Shown here piece by piece: positions 1 to 10,452 of a stretch of DNA of 44,815 nucleotides. How positions within the stretch are numbered: position 1 is the stretch's first letter; each line of letters starts with the position of its first letter. The position numbers and the translations under genes are program-made. Source of the DNA: Enterobacter sichuanensis (GTDB taxonomy: Bacteria; Pseudomonadota; Gammaproteobacteria; Enterobacterales; Enterobacteriaceae); contig NZ_POVL01000043.1 in NCBI RefSeq assembly GCF_002939185.1, forward strand, positions 1 through 44,815, written 5' to 3'. A model generated the notes under the pieces. That model was not told the DNA's origin. It saw only the letters and a list, made by a program, of their open reading frames with translations, and searched no databases.

Positions 1-945
1 TTAGTACTGCTGGCCATCATCATTTTCCAGGACCCTACGTTCTTAAGCCTGTTGAACCTGAGTAACATCCTGACCCAATCCTCCGTGCGTATTATCATTG
101 CGCTGGGCGTAGCGGGCCTGATCGTCACCCAGGGGACAGACCTTTCTGCCGGTCGCCAGGTCGGCCTGGCGGCGGTTATCGCGGCAACCCTGCTGCAGTC
201 GATGGAAAACGCCAACAAGGTCTTCCCGGAAATGGCCACCATGCCCATTTTCGTGGTGATCCTGATTGTCTGCGCCATCGGTGCGGTGATTGGTCTGATC
301 AACGGTATTATCATCGCCTACCTGAACGTGACGCCATTTATCACCACGCTGGGTACGATGATCATCGTTTACGGTATCAACTCCCTGTACTACGACTTTG
401 TCGGTGCGTCTCCTATTTCGGGCTTTGACAGCGGCTTCTCAAGCTTTACGCAAGGGTTTATCGCGCTGGGCAGCTTCCGCCTGTCGTATATCACCTTCTA
501 TGCCCTGATTGCGGTGGCCTTCGTCTGGATCCTGTGGAACAAAACGCGCTTTGGTAAAAACATCTTCGCTATCGGGGGTAACCCGGAAGCGGCGAAAGTC
601 TCCGGCGTCAACGTTGCCCTGAACCTGCTCATCATCTATGCCCTGTCCGGGGTGTTCTACGCCTTCGGCGGGATGCTGGAAGCGGGCCGTATCGGCTCTG
701 CCACCAACAACCTTGGCTTTATGTACGAGCTGGATGCGATCGCAGCCTGCGTGGTGGGCGGCGTCTCCTTCAGCGGTGGTGTGGGTACCGTACTCGGCGT
801 GGTGACCGGTGTGATCATCTTCACCGTCATCAACTACGGGCTGACCTATATCGGCGTAAACCCGTACTGGCAGTACATCATCAAGGGCGCCATCATCATC
901 TTCGCGGTCGCGCTGGATTCACTGAAATACGCGCGTAAGAAGTAA
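1..945 (+). CDS. mglC: Galactose/methyl-galactoside ABC transporter permease MglC (5' end outside window)
   Basis: Inner-membrane permease of the MglBAC importer, which takes up galactose and methyl-beta-galactoside with the periplasmic binding protein MglB and the ATPase MglA. The reading frame is open from base 1, so the start lies upstream; the TTG at base 52 is internal. The 314 visible residues align with E. coli MglC from about residue 23 to the end (ending LKYARKK), so about 22 N-terminal residues are missing and the full length would be about 336. Many hydrophobic helices are visible, with the conserved permease stretch NPEAAKVSGV near the cytoplasmic coupling loop. It is the last gene of mglBAC and is followed directly by a strong terminator. 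Confidence 0.96.
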   Translation, partial: LVLLAIIIFQDPTFLSLLNLSNILTQSSVRIIIALGVAGLIVTQGTDLSAGRQVGLAAVIAATLLQSMENANKVFPEMATMPIFVVILIVCAIGAVIGLINGIIIAYLNVTPFITTLGTMIIVYGINSLYYDFVGASPISGFDSGFSSFTQGFIALGSFRLSYITFYALIAVAFVWILWNKTRFGKNIFAIGGNPEAAKVSGVNVALNLLIIYALSGVFYAFGGMLEAGRIGSATNNLGFMYELDAIAACVVGGVSFSGGVGTVLGVVTGVIIFTVINYGLTYIGVNPYWQYIIKGAIIIFAVALDSLKYARKK

Positions 946-964
946 GCCTCACTCGTCTCCTCTG

Positions 965-989
965 GCCCGCTCAACGAGCGGGCTTTTTT
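965..989 (+). terminator. Rho-independent terminator of mgl operon
   Basis: Perfect 8-bp stem GCCCGCTC / GAGCGGGC with a 3-base AAC loop, followed by six T residues. It starts 20 bases after the mglC stop, and on the other side the GS-like gene ends at 995. Confidence 0.93.
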
Positions 990-994
990 ATGCC

Positions 995-2401
995 CTACGC
1001 CAGATTTGACTCCTCCCGGGTCACAATGCGCTCAAACCAGTCGAGTTCTGAGAGCTTGCAGGCAACCCACTGTTCAGAAAAGGCCTCACCCAGGCTGTCG
1101 GTGAGATACTGACAGCGGGCGAAGGTCTCAATCGCTTCCTGCTGAAACAGCGGCAGGTCGGGTTGGTCCTGCTGCGGTTCAGCCAACGCCTCCTCGTCGA
1201 TATTTTCCAGCCCGTACAGCATGCCGGTCAGGAGGGTTGCAACCACCAGATAGGGATTAGCATCAGCTCCGGCCAGACGGTACTCAATGCGACGGTTGCT
1301 GTCATCCGAGCAGGGGATCCGCAGGGCGGCGGTACGGGTGTTATAACCCCAGGAGTGAAAGAGGGGCTCCGTCAGGTTTTTACGCAAACGACGAAACGCG
1401 TTGACGCCCGGCGCAAGAATGGCGACGGAGGCGGGCATCAGCGCCAGCTGGCCCGCGATACATAAACGCATCATGCTGTTAAGCGCATTCACCGGTGAGG
1501 CAAAGAGGTTGTTGCCGCGGCTGTCATTGAGGCTGAAGTGGACGTGAAAACCGCTGCCCGAGAGCTGGCTGAAAGGCTTGGCCATAAAGTTGGCCTGCAG
1601 GCCGTGTTTTTCCGCCGCGTATCGGGCCAGGCGGCGCAGCGCCAGCACGTTATCACAGACCTCAACAACGTGATGGCTATGCTTCAGGTTTAATTCGTAC
1701 TGACCGGGCTCGGCTTCCGCCACGATCCCGGTGAGCGGAATGCGCTGAAGGTGTGCCAGCTGTTCCAGTTCGTCAAACAGCGCCGCGTGCGCGCTCGGGG
1801 TATCCATATGAAAGCAGCCCGGATTTTGCGAATCCTGTCGCCCCTGTTCCGTCAGGTAGAACTCGATTTCCGGGGCAATAACCGGGAAGAGCCCGTGCTG
1901 GTGGAAGCGGGAAAGTATAGTCTGCAGGATCACACGCGGCTCAAGCGGGCAGGGTTTCTCGTCGCTGTCTTTCATCGTCAGCAGGATCTGCGCGTTGTGC
2001 TGTGGATCGTGTGGACAGGGACGCAGGGAGCCGGCGACGGGGACGCAAAGGCGGTCGGGTTCATCAGGCAGCGAAGCGGCGATTTGTCCTTTCTGGTCCA
2101 TCGAATAGACGGAGAGCGGAAAATAACAGCCGTTTTCCAGCGTCAGCATGCTCTCTACCGAGAGGCGTTTGCCGCGCATCGTGCCGTTGATATCATTCAG
2201 ATAAACGTCAACGTGCTTCGTCTGCGGGTAGCGTTCCAGGTAATCGGCCACTTCCACGGCAATGTTGTGCTGCAGGGCATCAATTTTTTCATCAAGCCAG
2301 AGACCGGAATTCAGCGCGCCGGGGAGTGATAAACCGGGAAAGTTAAAATACGGGCGGAGACTTTTCAGGAAAAACGCATTCATTATCGAGTTCATAGTCA
2401 T
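995..2401 (-). CDS. Glutamine synthetase family protein, gamma-glutamylputrescine synthetase (PuuA)-like
   Basis: 468-residue enzyme of the class-I glutamine synthetase fold. Such enzymes join glutamate to ammonia or an amine using ATP. The N-terminal beta-grasp has YLNDINGTMRGKR, and the catalytic domain shows PEIEFYL, EAEPGQYELNL, the ATP-site stretch AKPFSQLSGSGFHVHFSL and RIEYRLAGADANPYL. Length and N-terminal wording match PuuA (472 aa) far better than GlnA, and the GlnA adenylylation region is not seen, so an amine substrate such as a polyamine is the best guess. No other putrescine-pathway gene is adjacent. In E. coli this site between sanA and mglC holds yeiS-preT-preA. Three in-frame ATGs (2401, 2395, 2383) compete for the start and none has a convincing ribosome binding site. 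Confidence 0.8.
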   Translation of the reverse strand: MTMNSIMNAFFLKSLRPYFNFPGLSLPGALNSGLWLDEKIDALQHNIAVEVADYLERYPQTKHVDVYLNDINGTMRGKRLSVESMLTLENGCYFPLSVYSMDQKGQIAASLPDEPDRLCVPVAGSLRPCPHDPQHNAQILLTMKDSDEKPCPLEPRVILQTILSRFHQHGLFPVIAPEIEFYLTEQGRQDSQNPGCFHMDTPSAHAALFDELEQLAHLQRIPLTGIVAEAEPGQYELNLKHSHHVVEVCDNVLALRRLARYAAEKHGLQANFMAKPFSQLSGSGFHVHFSLNDSRGNNLFASPVNALNSMMRLCIAGQLALMPASVAILAPGVNAFRRLRKNLTEPLFHSWGYNTRTAALRIPCSDDSNRRIEYRLAGADANPYLVVATLLTGMLYGLENIDEEALAEPQQDQPDLPLFQQEAIETFARCQYLTDSLGEAFSEQWVACKLSELDWFERIVTREESNLA

Positions 2402-2503
2402 TCTTCAATGAAGCCGTAGCGGCAGTGAACTCAGCGTAAAAGAGCCGGCGTAAAGGCGGGATAAAAAGCGTCACGCCCGGCGTAAAGAAAGTATAAAGGC
2501 GGG

Positions 2504-3250
<747 letters not shown>

Positions 3251-3323
3251 TTAACTCAGGCTACTTTACCCGCCTGGTTAGCGCAAGAAACAGCGACTCA
3301 ACTGAGGGGTTTTTCAGCAAACT

Positions 3324-3343
3324 GGCGGGCATTTCTGCCCGCC
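3324..3343 (-). terminator. Hairpin downstream of cdd
   Basis: GGCGGGC / GCCCGCC 7-bp perfect stem with a 6-base loop just after the cdd stop (cdd is on the minus strand). The following bases are only mildly T-rich, so this may be an attenuating rather than a complete terminator before sanA. Confidence 0.6.
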
Positions 3344-3351
3344 GGAAGGAA

Positions 3352-4236
3352 TCAGGCAAGCAGTACGCGGTCAATCGTCGTACAGCCCAGCGCCTTGAGC
3401 GTCGCGGCGGTGGCATCCCACTGAATCAGCGGCGCATCGGCTCTCTCTGCCAGAATGGCGCGCTGAATGTCAGGATAGTCATAGCCGTTCAGGCTCAGCA
3501 GGTTGAGGGCACCCTGCAGTGGCGGCAGCGTTGGGTTAAACGCCGCGTTCTCCGCATAGCTGCCGCTAAAGATGCGCCCATCGCGGCACTGTAGCGCCAC
3601 CCCGCTCGGGGACTTGCTGTACGGGGTATGGCTCTTGTTGGCAGCGCGAATGGCCGCCTGGGACAGGTCATCGCCAGACAGGGCGAAACCGTGGTCCTGC
3701 TCGTCCATCAATAGCGTTTTGATCTCCAGATCTTTCGGGCCAAACGCGTCTGGCAGGTAATCCGCCAGCGTGTGTGGCGCGCGGCCCGGCAGGTTGATGC
3801 GCAGCTGCAGACCGCTGTTCAGCTCGTTCATGAACTGACGGCAGTGACCGCAAGGGGTGTAGTTCACGGTAATGGCGCTCAGCGCTTTTTCACCGCGCAG
3901 CCAGGCGTGGCTGATGGCGCTCTGCTCGGCGTGAACGGTTTGCTGCATGGTTGCGCCCAGAAATTCCATATTGCCACCGAAGTACCAGGTACCACTGACC
4001 CCACGTGCAATGGCGCCGACGTTGAAGTGGGAAAGATCGGCCCGCGCGCAGGCGGCGGCCAGGGGCAGCAGTGCGAAAGCCAGCGCGTCTTCGTCCAGTC
4101 CCGTTGCCTGTTTCAGCATCGTGACCTGCTCCGCCGTCAACAGGGCGGGGAAGTGTGCATCTGCCAGAACGGGAGCCAGGGCTGACTGCAAATTCTCTGC
4201 AAGCTGGGCGAAAGCAGCTTGAAAACGTGGGTGCAT
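3352..4236 (-). CDS. cdd: Cytidine deaminase
   Basis: Zinc-dependent hydrolytic deamination of cytidine and deoxycytidine to uridine and deoxyuridine in pyrimidine salvage. The 294 residues equal the E. coli length. The active site is intact: His102-Ala-Glu104 (HAEQ) and Cys129-Gly-His-Cys132 (PCGHC), which hold the zinc and the catalytic glutamate. The C-terminal half is the degenerate second deaminase-fold domain of the large dimeric enzyme. The start at 4236 is supported by a GAGG ribosome binding site 8 bases upstream. The upstream region carries CRP and CytR sites, listed separately, as expected for a CytR-regulon gene. Confidence 0.97.
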   Translation of the reverse strand: MHPRFQAAFAQLAENLQSALAPVLADAHFPALLTAEQVTMLKQATGLDEDALAFALLPLAAACARADLSHFNVGAIARGVSGTWYFGGNMEFLGATMQQTVHAEQSAISHAWLRGEKALSAITVNYTPCGHCRQFMNELNSGLQLRINLPGRAPHTLADYLPDAFGPKDLEIKTLLMDEQDHGFALSGDDLSQAAIRAANKSHTPYSKSPSGVALQCRDGRIFSGSYAENAAFNPTLPPLQGALNLLSLNGYDYPDIQRAILAERADAPLIQWDATAATLKALGCTTIDRVLLA

Positions 4237-4292
4237 GGCGTTTGCCTCATAAAGGTTAATGGATCGGTAGTTTACGGAGCCGTTAGGGCTTT

Positions 4293-4314
4293 ATATGTGA
4301 TCCACTTCTCATTA
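4293..4314 (-). promoter_or_regulatory. CRP site 1 of cdd
   Basis: TGTGA-N6-TCTCA (9 of 10 consensus positions), centred at 4303.5. A weak -10 like element (TAAACT on the minus strand, 4269-4274) would put the transcript start near 4262 and this site near -41.5, the class II position. Confidence 0.65.
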
Positions 4315-4315
4315 T

Positions 4316-4324
4316 GTATGCAAC
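4316..4324 (-). promoter_or_regulatory. Putative CytR half-site
   Basis: On the minus strand the bases read GTTGCATAC; GTTGCAT matches the CytR half-site consensus GTTGCATT at 7 of 8. It lies directly upstream of CRP site 1 and between the two CRP sites, as CytR does in E. coli cdd. Confidence 0.5.
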
Positions 4325-4340
4325 TTATGAAATCAAAATG

Positions 4341-4365
4341 AAATTTGCGCGACGCATCGCAAATT

Positions 4366-4366
<1 letters not shown>
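4341..4366 (-). promoter_or_regulatory. CRP-site-2-like inverted repeat upstream of cdd
   Basis: Nine-base perfect arms AAATTTGCG / CGCAAATTT with an 8-base centre at 4353.5, exactly 50 bp from CRP site 1. The inner bases read TGCGA-N6-GCGCA, a degenerate CRP box, at about -91 from the inferred start. It abuts the yohK stop codon and could also form a weak hairpin on that transcript. Confidence 0.4.
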
Positions 4367-5489
<1,123 letters not shown>

Positions 5490-5499
5490 TTAAACCTGA

Positions 5500-5521
5500 A
5501 AATGTGCCACGGATCACATCA
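5500..5521. promoter_or_regulatory. CRP site between yohJ and dusC
   Basis: TGTGC-CACGGA-TCACA matches the CRP consensus at 9 of 10 core positions, with A/T-rich flanks. On the yohJ side a TATGAT -10 element (5481-5486, minus strand) follows, giving an activator site about 37-41 bp upstream of the expected start. Confidence 0.65.
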
Positions 5522-5620
5522 TGAAATTTGAGCATACCAGACATTCCGGAATGGAACGTCGTGCTTTCCACATACCCGGAGAGCAGATACTATAGCGCGT
5601 CTTTTTTTACAGGTACTGCT

Positions 5621-6553
5621 ATGCGTGTCTTACTGGCCCCAATGGAAGGCGTGCTCGACTCCCTCGTGCGCGAGCTTCTGACCGAGGTGAACGATTACGA
5701 TCTCTGCGTGACGGAGTTTCTGCGCGTGGTCGATATGTTGTTGCCGGTAAAATCCTTCTTCCGCCTGTGCCCCGAGCTGCACAACAACAGCCGGACCTCT
5801 TCCGGCACGCTGGTGCGTATTCAACTGCTCGGCCAGTATCCGGAATGGCTGGCGGAAAACGCCGCCCGTGCGGTTGAACTGGGCTCTTACGGCGTGGATC
5901 TCAACTGCGGCTGCCCGTCGAAGCTGGTGAACGGCAGCGGCGGCGGAGCGACGTTGCTGAAAGATCCGGAACTGATTTATCGCGGCGCGAAAGCAATGCG
6001 TGAGGCCGTGCCTTCGCATTTGCCGGTGACGGTTAAGGTGCGCCTGGGGTGGGACAGCGATGCCCGGCAATTTGAAATCGCCGATGCGGTGCAGCAGGCC
6101 GGGGCTACCGAGCTGGTGGTGCATGGCCGCACCAAAGAGGATGGCTATAAAGCCGAGCGCATTAACTGGCAGGCGATTGGTGAGATCCGCAAACGTCTCT
6201 CCATTCCGGTGATCGCCAACGGCGAAATCTGGGACTACGAGAGCGCGCAGGCCTGTCTGAACGCCACCGGCTGCGATGCGGTGATGATCGGCCGCGGGGC
6301 GCTGAATGTGCCCAACCTCAGCCGGGTGGTAAAATATAACGAGCCGCGTATGCCGTGGGCAGATGTCGTCACGCTGCTGCAAAAATATAGCCGTCTGGAA
6401 AAGCAGGGCGACACCGGTTTGTATCACGTGGCGCGAATTAAACAGTGGCTGAGTTATTTACGCAAAGAATATGATGAAGCGCTGGGGTTATTTCAGGAGA
6501 TCCGGACATTACAAACCTCCGCTGATATTGCCCGGGTTATTCAGTCGAAGTAA
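5621..6553 (+). CDS. dusC: tRNA-dihydrouridine(16) synthase DusC
   Basis: FMN- and NADPH-dependent enzyme that reduces U16 of tRNA to dihydrouridine. 310 residues (E. coli 315). TIM-barrel start [13 protein letters not shown] and active-site motif [15 protein letters not shown] with catalytic Cys98; further flavin-site motifs [19 protein letters not shown] and VIANGEIWD, then [11 protein letters not shown] and the helical tRNA-binding C-terminus. The frame is open upstream to 5528, but the ATG at 5621 begins the conserved Dus N-terminus. It diverges from yohJ. Confidence 0.95.
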   Translation: MRVLLAPMEGVLDSLVRELLTEVNDYDLCVTEFLRVVDMLLPVKSFFRLCPELHNNSRTSSGTLVRIQLLGQYPEWLAENAARAVELGSYGVDLNCGCPSKLVNGSGGGATLLKDPELIYRGAKAMREAVPSHLPVTVKVRLGWDSDARQFEIADAVQQAGATELVVHGRTKEDGYKAERINWQAIGEIRKRLSIPVIANGEIWDYESAQACLNATGCDAVMIGRGALNVPNLSRVVKYNEPRMPWADVVTLLQKYSRLEKQGDTGLYHVARIKQWLSYLRKEYDEALGLFQEIRTLQTSADIARVIQSK

Positions 6554-6555
6554 TT

Positions 6556-6576
6556 AATTCATTTGATGAATAATTT
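6556..6576 (+). terminator. Weak terminator after dusC
   Basis: ATTCAT / ATGAAT stem with a TTG loop, then AATTTT, directly after the dusC stop. The stem is AT-rich, so termination strength is doubtful. Confidence 0.4.
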
Positions 6577-6681
6577 TCTGTTTATGTAAATGTATAACAT
6601 TTTACGGATTGCCACGCATTACTAAAAAAACAAATAACATCAAGCGTAATTTGCGCCTTTCTTTTTTGAGTCTATGGCGTA

Positions 6682-8100
6682 ATGAAACGTTCTTTTATTT
6701 TATCTCTGAGTGCTCCTCTCGCGTTTGTACTGGTTGCCTGTGCGCCGGAACATGCCACGGTTTCCCCTCTCCAGGCCCGGACGGTAACGGCGTCGGTTAA
6801 TACGGTTTTGCATCATCAGGACTGGCCGAAAAATGAGTGGTGGAAGGCGTATAACGATCCCCAGCTTAACCGTCTTATTGCAAAAGCATTGAACGATGCG
6901 CCGGATATGCAGATTGCCCGCCAGCGTATTACGCTTGCCGAAGCCCAGGCAAAAGCCACGCTGGCTGCCGACGGTCCGCAGATGGATTTTTCAGCGGATG
7001 CCGAACGTCAGAAAATGTCCGCCGAAGGGCTGATGGGGCCCTTCGCTATTACTGACCCGGCGGCAGGTACCACCGGGCCGTGGTACACCAATGGCACCTT
7101 TGGCCTGACCGCCGGCTGGGATCTCGACCTGTGGGGAAAAAATCGCGCGCAGGTGGAGGCCCGAATAGGCAAAGTCAATGCGCAAAAAGCGGAGCTTGAA
7201 CAAACCCGTCAGCTGCTGGCCAGCAGCGTGGCGCGGCTCTACTGGGAGTGGCAAACCCAGGCCGCCGCGGAGGATGTACTCGGGCAGATTAAACGCGAAC
7301 AGGACAATATCATCGGGGCCGACCGCGAGCTGTATCTGCATGGGATTACCTCCTCCGTAGAGGGCGTCGAAACGGATATCAACGCCAGCAAAACCGAAGA
7401 GCAGATGGCTGAGGTGAGCGGCAAGATGAAAGCCATAGAGGCGCGTCTGGTCGCGCTGACCAATTCATCCACTTTAACACTTACCCGGCACGCCTTGCCG
7501 ACGGTGGAGGCCTCGTTACCCTCGACGCTGGGATACGAACTGCTGGCACGCCGTCCGGATCTGCAGGAGGCGCACTGGTACATCGAAGCCTCCATGAGTG
7601 AGGTGGAAGCCGCCAGAGCGGCATTTTATCCTGACGTGAACCTGATGGCCTTCTTACAGCAGGATGCCCTCCACCTCAGCGATCTGTTCCGTGCTTCCGC
7701 GCAGCAGATGGGCGTGACCGCCGGGCTGACGCTGCCCATTTTCGACAGCGGCAGGCTGAACGCCAGCCTGGATATCGCGCAGGCGCAGAACAATCTCTCG
7801 GTGGCGAACTACAACAAAGCGGTGGTGGAGGCGGTTAATCAGGTGGCGCGCACGGCCAGTGACGTCGAAACGCTGACCGCGAAAAACCGTCATCAGCAGC
7901 AGGTGGAAAAAGATGCAGCACGGGTGGTGGCGCTGGCGCAGGCGCGTTTTAGCGCGGGAATGATTGCCGGCTCCCGGGTCAGTGAAGCCAGAATCCCGGC
8001 GCTTAAAGAGCATCTCGCCGGATTAATGCTGAAAGGTCAGTATGTTGACGCCACGCTGCAGCTGACCTCGGCCCTGGGCGGTGGCTATCATCATGGCTAA
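6682..8100 (+). CDS. mdtQ: MdtQ-like outer-membrane efflux lipoprotein (TolC/OprM-NodT family)
   Basis: 472-residue outer-membrane channel of the RND-type tripartite efflux family. The N-terminus is a lipoprotein signal with lipobox LVAC and acylated Cys20. Two OEP repeats follow, with typical phrases WWKAYNDPQLNRLIAKAL, GWDLDLWGKNRAQVEAR, LARRPDLQEAHWYIEAS and LTLPIFDSGRLNA. Adjacent to dusC as in E. coli, where mdtQ (yohG) is annotated as a pseudogene in K-12; here the frame is complete. No membrane-fusion or RND pump gene is adjacent, so it must pair with components encoded elsewhere. Confidence 0.9.
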   Translation: MKRSFILSLSAPLAFVLVACAPEHATVSPLQARTVTASVNTVLHHQDWPKNEWWKAYNDPQLNRLIAKALNDAPDMQIARQRITLAEAQAKATLAADGPQMDFSADAERQKMSAEGLMGPFAITDPAAGTTGPWYTNGTFGLTAGWDLDLWGKNRAQVEARIGKVNAQKAELEQTRQLLASSVARLYWEWQTQAAAEDVLGQIKREQDNIIGADRELYLHGITSSVEGVETDINASKTEEQMAEVSGKMKAIEARLVALTNSSTLTLTRHALPTVEASLPSTLGYELLARRPDLQEAHWYIEASMSEVEAARAAFYPDVNLMAFLQQDALHLSDLFRASAQQMGVTAGLTLPIFDSGRLNASLDIAQAQNNLSVANYNKAVVEAVNQVARTASDVETLTAKNRHQQQVEKDAARVVALAQARFSAGMIAGSRVSEARIPALKEHLAGLMLKGQYVDATLQLTSALGGGYHHG

Positions 8101-8150
8101 AAAAGGCCATTATCTATACTTACCTCTTTGCTGTTTTTCAGGAGGTGAGT

Positions 8151-8915
8151 ATGACCAGAGTAGCGATTGTTACCGCATCGGATTCCGGGATTGGTAAAAC
8201 CACGGCGCTGATGCTGGCTGAGCGCGGGTTTGATATTGGCGTCACCTGGCACTCAGATGAAAATGGGGCGCTGACCACCTGCCGTGAAATCGAAGCGCAG
8301 GGCCAGCGTGCAGAGGCTATCCATCTTGATTTAAGTACTCTGCCGGAAGGCGCTGAGGCGATAGAAACGCTGATTGCGCGTTTTGGTCGACTGGACGTGC
8401 TGGTCAATAATGCCGGGGCGATGGCCAAAGCGCCGTTTCTGGATATGCCGTTTGACGACTGGCGGAAAATTTTCACCGTCGACGTTGACGGCGCGTTTCT
8501 CTGCTCGCAGATAGCGGCACGTCAGATGGTGAAGCAGAGGGAAGGGGGGCGGATTGTGAATATCACCTCGGTCCATGAGCACACGCCGCTGCCAGAGGCC
8601 AGCGCCTATACCGCAGCAAAACATGCGCTGGGAGGGTTAACGAAGTCCATGGCGCTGGAGCTGGTTAAGCACAACATTCTGGTGAATGCCGTCGCGCCGG
8701 GGGCGATTGCCACACCCATGAACGACATGGATGACAGCGCGGTGAAAGAAGGTTCATTGCCGGAAATCCCGCTGGCAAGACCGGGGTATACCAAAGAGAT
8801 CGCAAGCCTCGTGGCGTGGCTGTGCGATGGCGACGCCAGCTATACCACCGGACAATCGTTTATTGTCGACGGGGGTTTTATGCTGGCGAATCCGCAGTTT
8901 AAGCCGGAGGGGTAG
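8151..8915 (+). CDS. yohF: YohF-like short-chain dehydrogenase/reductase
   Basis: 254-residue classical SDR. The nucleotide-binding glycine motif is TASDSGIGKTTALML near residues 9-23, followed by NNAG, and the catalytic Ser and Tyr-x-x-x-Lys are in NITSVHEHTPLPEASAYTAAKHAL. E. coli YohF is 253 aa and described as acetoin dehydrogenase-like; the real substrate is unproven. An in-frame GTG lies at 8145, but AGGAGG (8140-8145) sits 5 bases before the ATG at 8151, which fixes the start. Confidence 0.92.
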   Translation: MTRVAIVTASDSGIGKTTALMLAERGFDIGVTWHSDENGALTTCREIEAQGQRAEAIHLDLSTLPEGAEAIETLIARFGRLDVLVNNAGAMAKAPFLDMPFDDWRKIFTVDVDGAFLCSQIAARQMVKQREGGRIVNITSVHEHTPLPEASAYTAAKHALGGLTKSMALELVKHNILVNAVAPGAIATPMNDMDDSAVKEGSLPEIPLARPGYTKEIASLVAWLCDGDASYTTGQSFIVDGGFMLANPQFKPEG

Positions 8916-8919
8916 GTTT

Positions 8920-8953
8920 CCCCTCACCCTAACCCTCTCCCAAAGGGAGAGGG
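8920..8953. repeat. Intergenic palindromic repeat, copy 1
   Basis: CCCTCACCC, then the hairpin CCCTCTCCC-AAA-GGGAGAGGG (8933-8953), between the convergent genes yohF and yohD. A close copy is at 24330-24362. This looks like a dispersed enterobacterial intergenic element and could also terminate transcription. Confidence 0.8.
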
Positions 8954-8967
8954 AACTAAAAACGCCC

Positions 8968-9540
8968 TCACTCCTCCTCCAGCCTCTTTTCCCGATGCTT
9001 CAGCCACAACCTGACCCCAATCACCGCCCCGACCACCAGAATCAACCACGCCCAGTGTTTCAGGTGCTGGTCGAGATTATGCAGCCACGGGCCAATCACT
9101 TCGCCCCCCACGTAACCGAGCGTGGTAAAAATCAGCGCCCAGGCAACAGCGCCAACAATATTGAGCGGCAGGAAAATTTTAGGCGGCAGGCGGCTCGCCC
9201 CAATCAATATCGGCCCTATGATTCGAAAGCCGTACATAAAGCGGGTGCCAATCACAAACAGGTAAGGGTGGCGCTGGATCAGCCGTTGCGCTCTGCGGAT
9301 CTTCTTTTGATGCTTAGCAAAACGTTGCAGCAACGCAGGCCCGAAACGCAGCCCCAGAAAATAGAGCAGCTGATCGCCAATCATGCCGCCCAGCGCGACG
9401 GCGGCGGCGACCAGCGGGAATTTCAGCAACCCCTGATGTGCGGCGACGCCGCCTAACAGCGTGATGGTTTCACCTTCTGCCACGCTCCCGACCACCAGCG
9501 CAGCGTATCCGTATTGTTCAATAAATCCGTTGATATCCAT
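8968..9540 (-). CDS. yohD: YohD, DedA family membrane protein
   Basis: 190-residue DedA/VTT family inner-membrane protein. DedA proteins support membrane homeostasis, and several relatives act in undecaprenyl-phosphate or phospholipid recycling. The central family motif is seen as FGPALLQRFAKHQKKIRRAQRLIQRHPYLFVIGTRFMYGFRIIGPI, with the F/Y-x-x-x-R-F-x-x-x-x-R pattern. Length matches E. coli YohD (192 aa). It diverges from yohC. The start has no strong ribosome binding site. Confidence 0.93.
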   Translation of the reverse strand: MDINGFIEQYGYAALVVGSVAEGETITLLGGVAAHQGLLKFPLVAAAVALGGMIGDQLLYFLGLRFGPALLQRFAKHQKKIRRAQRLIQRHPYLFVIGTRFMYGFRIIGPILIGASRLPPKIFLPLNIVGAVAWALIFTTLGYVGGEVIGPWLHNLDQHLKHWAWLILVVGAVIGVRLWLKHREKRLEEE

Positions 9541-9697
9541 TACGTCAATATCATCTCCCTTAGCATGTCTCGCTTAATCATATACCCCATGAATCAACAG
9601 CGGGGAAATCAACGGAAATTTCCCACTGTACATAAAATAATCTAAAGCCTGCATTATACTTAAGGTATCGATGACGGGCCGACAACAAGGGGGCGCT

Positions 9698-10285
9698 ATG
9701 AACCATGTCTGGGGACTTTTCTCCCATCCCGATCGTGAAATGCATGTCATTAAAAGTGAGAACGAAACGGTCTCGCATCATTACACGCACCATGTGCTGC
9801 TGATGGCTGCGGTGCCGGTAATATGCGCTTTTATTGGAACAACACAAATCGGCTGGAACTTCGGGGACGGCACCGTGGTTCAGCTCTCCTGGTTTACCGG
9901 GCTTTATCTGGCCATTCTCTTCTATGGCCTGATGCTGGCGGGTGTGGCGGTGATGGGGCGCGTTATACACTGGATGGCGCGTAACTACCCGCAACGTCCA
10001 TCGCTGGCCCACTGTATGGTCTTCGCCGGATATGTCGCGACCCCGCTGTTCTTAAGCGGTATTGTTGCGCTCTATCCACTGGTCTGGTTGTGCGCGCTGA
10101 TCGGTACCATTGCCCTCTTTTACACTGGTTATCTGCTGTATCTGGGGGTCCCAACCTTCCTCAATATCAATAAAGAAGAGGGCCTGAGCTTCTCCAGTTC
10201 GACGCTCGCCATCGGCGTGCTGGTCCTGGAGGCGCTACTGGCGCTGACGGTTATTCTTTGGGGTTATGGATACCGTCTCTTCTGA
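9698..10285 (+). CDS. yohC: YohC, Yip1 family inner-membrane protein
   Basis: 195-residue protein with about five membrane segments, Yip1 domain, the same length as E. coli YohC. Function unknown. The N-terminus MNHVWGLFSHPDREMHVIK is typical of the family. The frame is open upstream to 9671, but the ATG at 9698 has an AAGGGGG ribosome binding site 5 bases before it. Confidence 0.93.
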   Translation: MNHVWGLFSHPDREMHVIKSENETVSHHYTHHVLLMAAVPVICAFIGTTQIGWNFGDGTVVQLSWFTGLYLAILFYGLMLAGVAVMGRVIHWMARNYPQRPSLAHCMVFAGYVATPLFLSGIVALYPLVWLCALIGTIALFYTGYLLYLGVPTFLNINKEEGLSFSSSTLAIGVLVLEALLALTVILWGYGYRLF

Positions 10286-10290
10286 GTTCA

Positions 10291-10322
10291 CTGCATTGCT
10301 GGCGTAAATGCCAGCAATGCAG
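10291..10322 (+). other. Strong stem-loop between yohC and pbpG
   Basis: Perfect 13-bp inverted repeat, arms CTGCATTGCTGGC and GCCAGCAATGCAG, 6-base loop. It follows the yohC stop by 5 bases but is not followed by a T run, so it may be a 3' stabilising structure or a rho-dependent boundary. A second hairpin, GCCTGTGT / ACACAGGC (10383-10408), lies in the pbpG leader. Confidence 0.7.
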
Positions 10323-10452
10323 CATCTGTTCACGATTATCCGCTGGCGACAACGCCCGGTGACCGCTATGATGCCGAAGCCAGCCTGTGTTTCTCCGTTG
10401 ACACAGGCGGTGTACGTCATTACGTGCGTGAATAATTATCAGAAGTCTCACC

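Noticed and set aside
2434..2487. GCGTAAA repeats as a CRISPR or iteron array
   Set aside because: Only three short copies with unequal spacing; no spacer-length regularity, no cas or rep gene.
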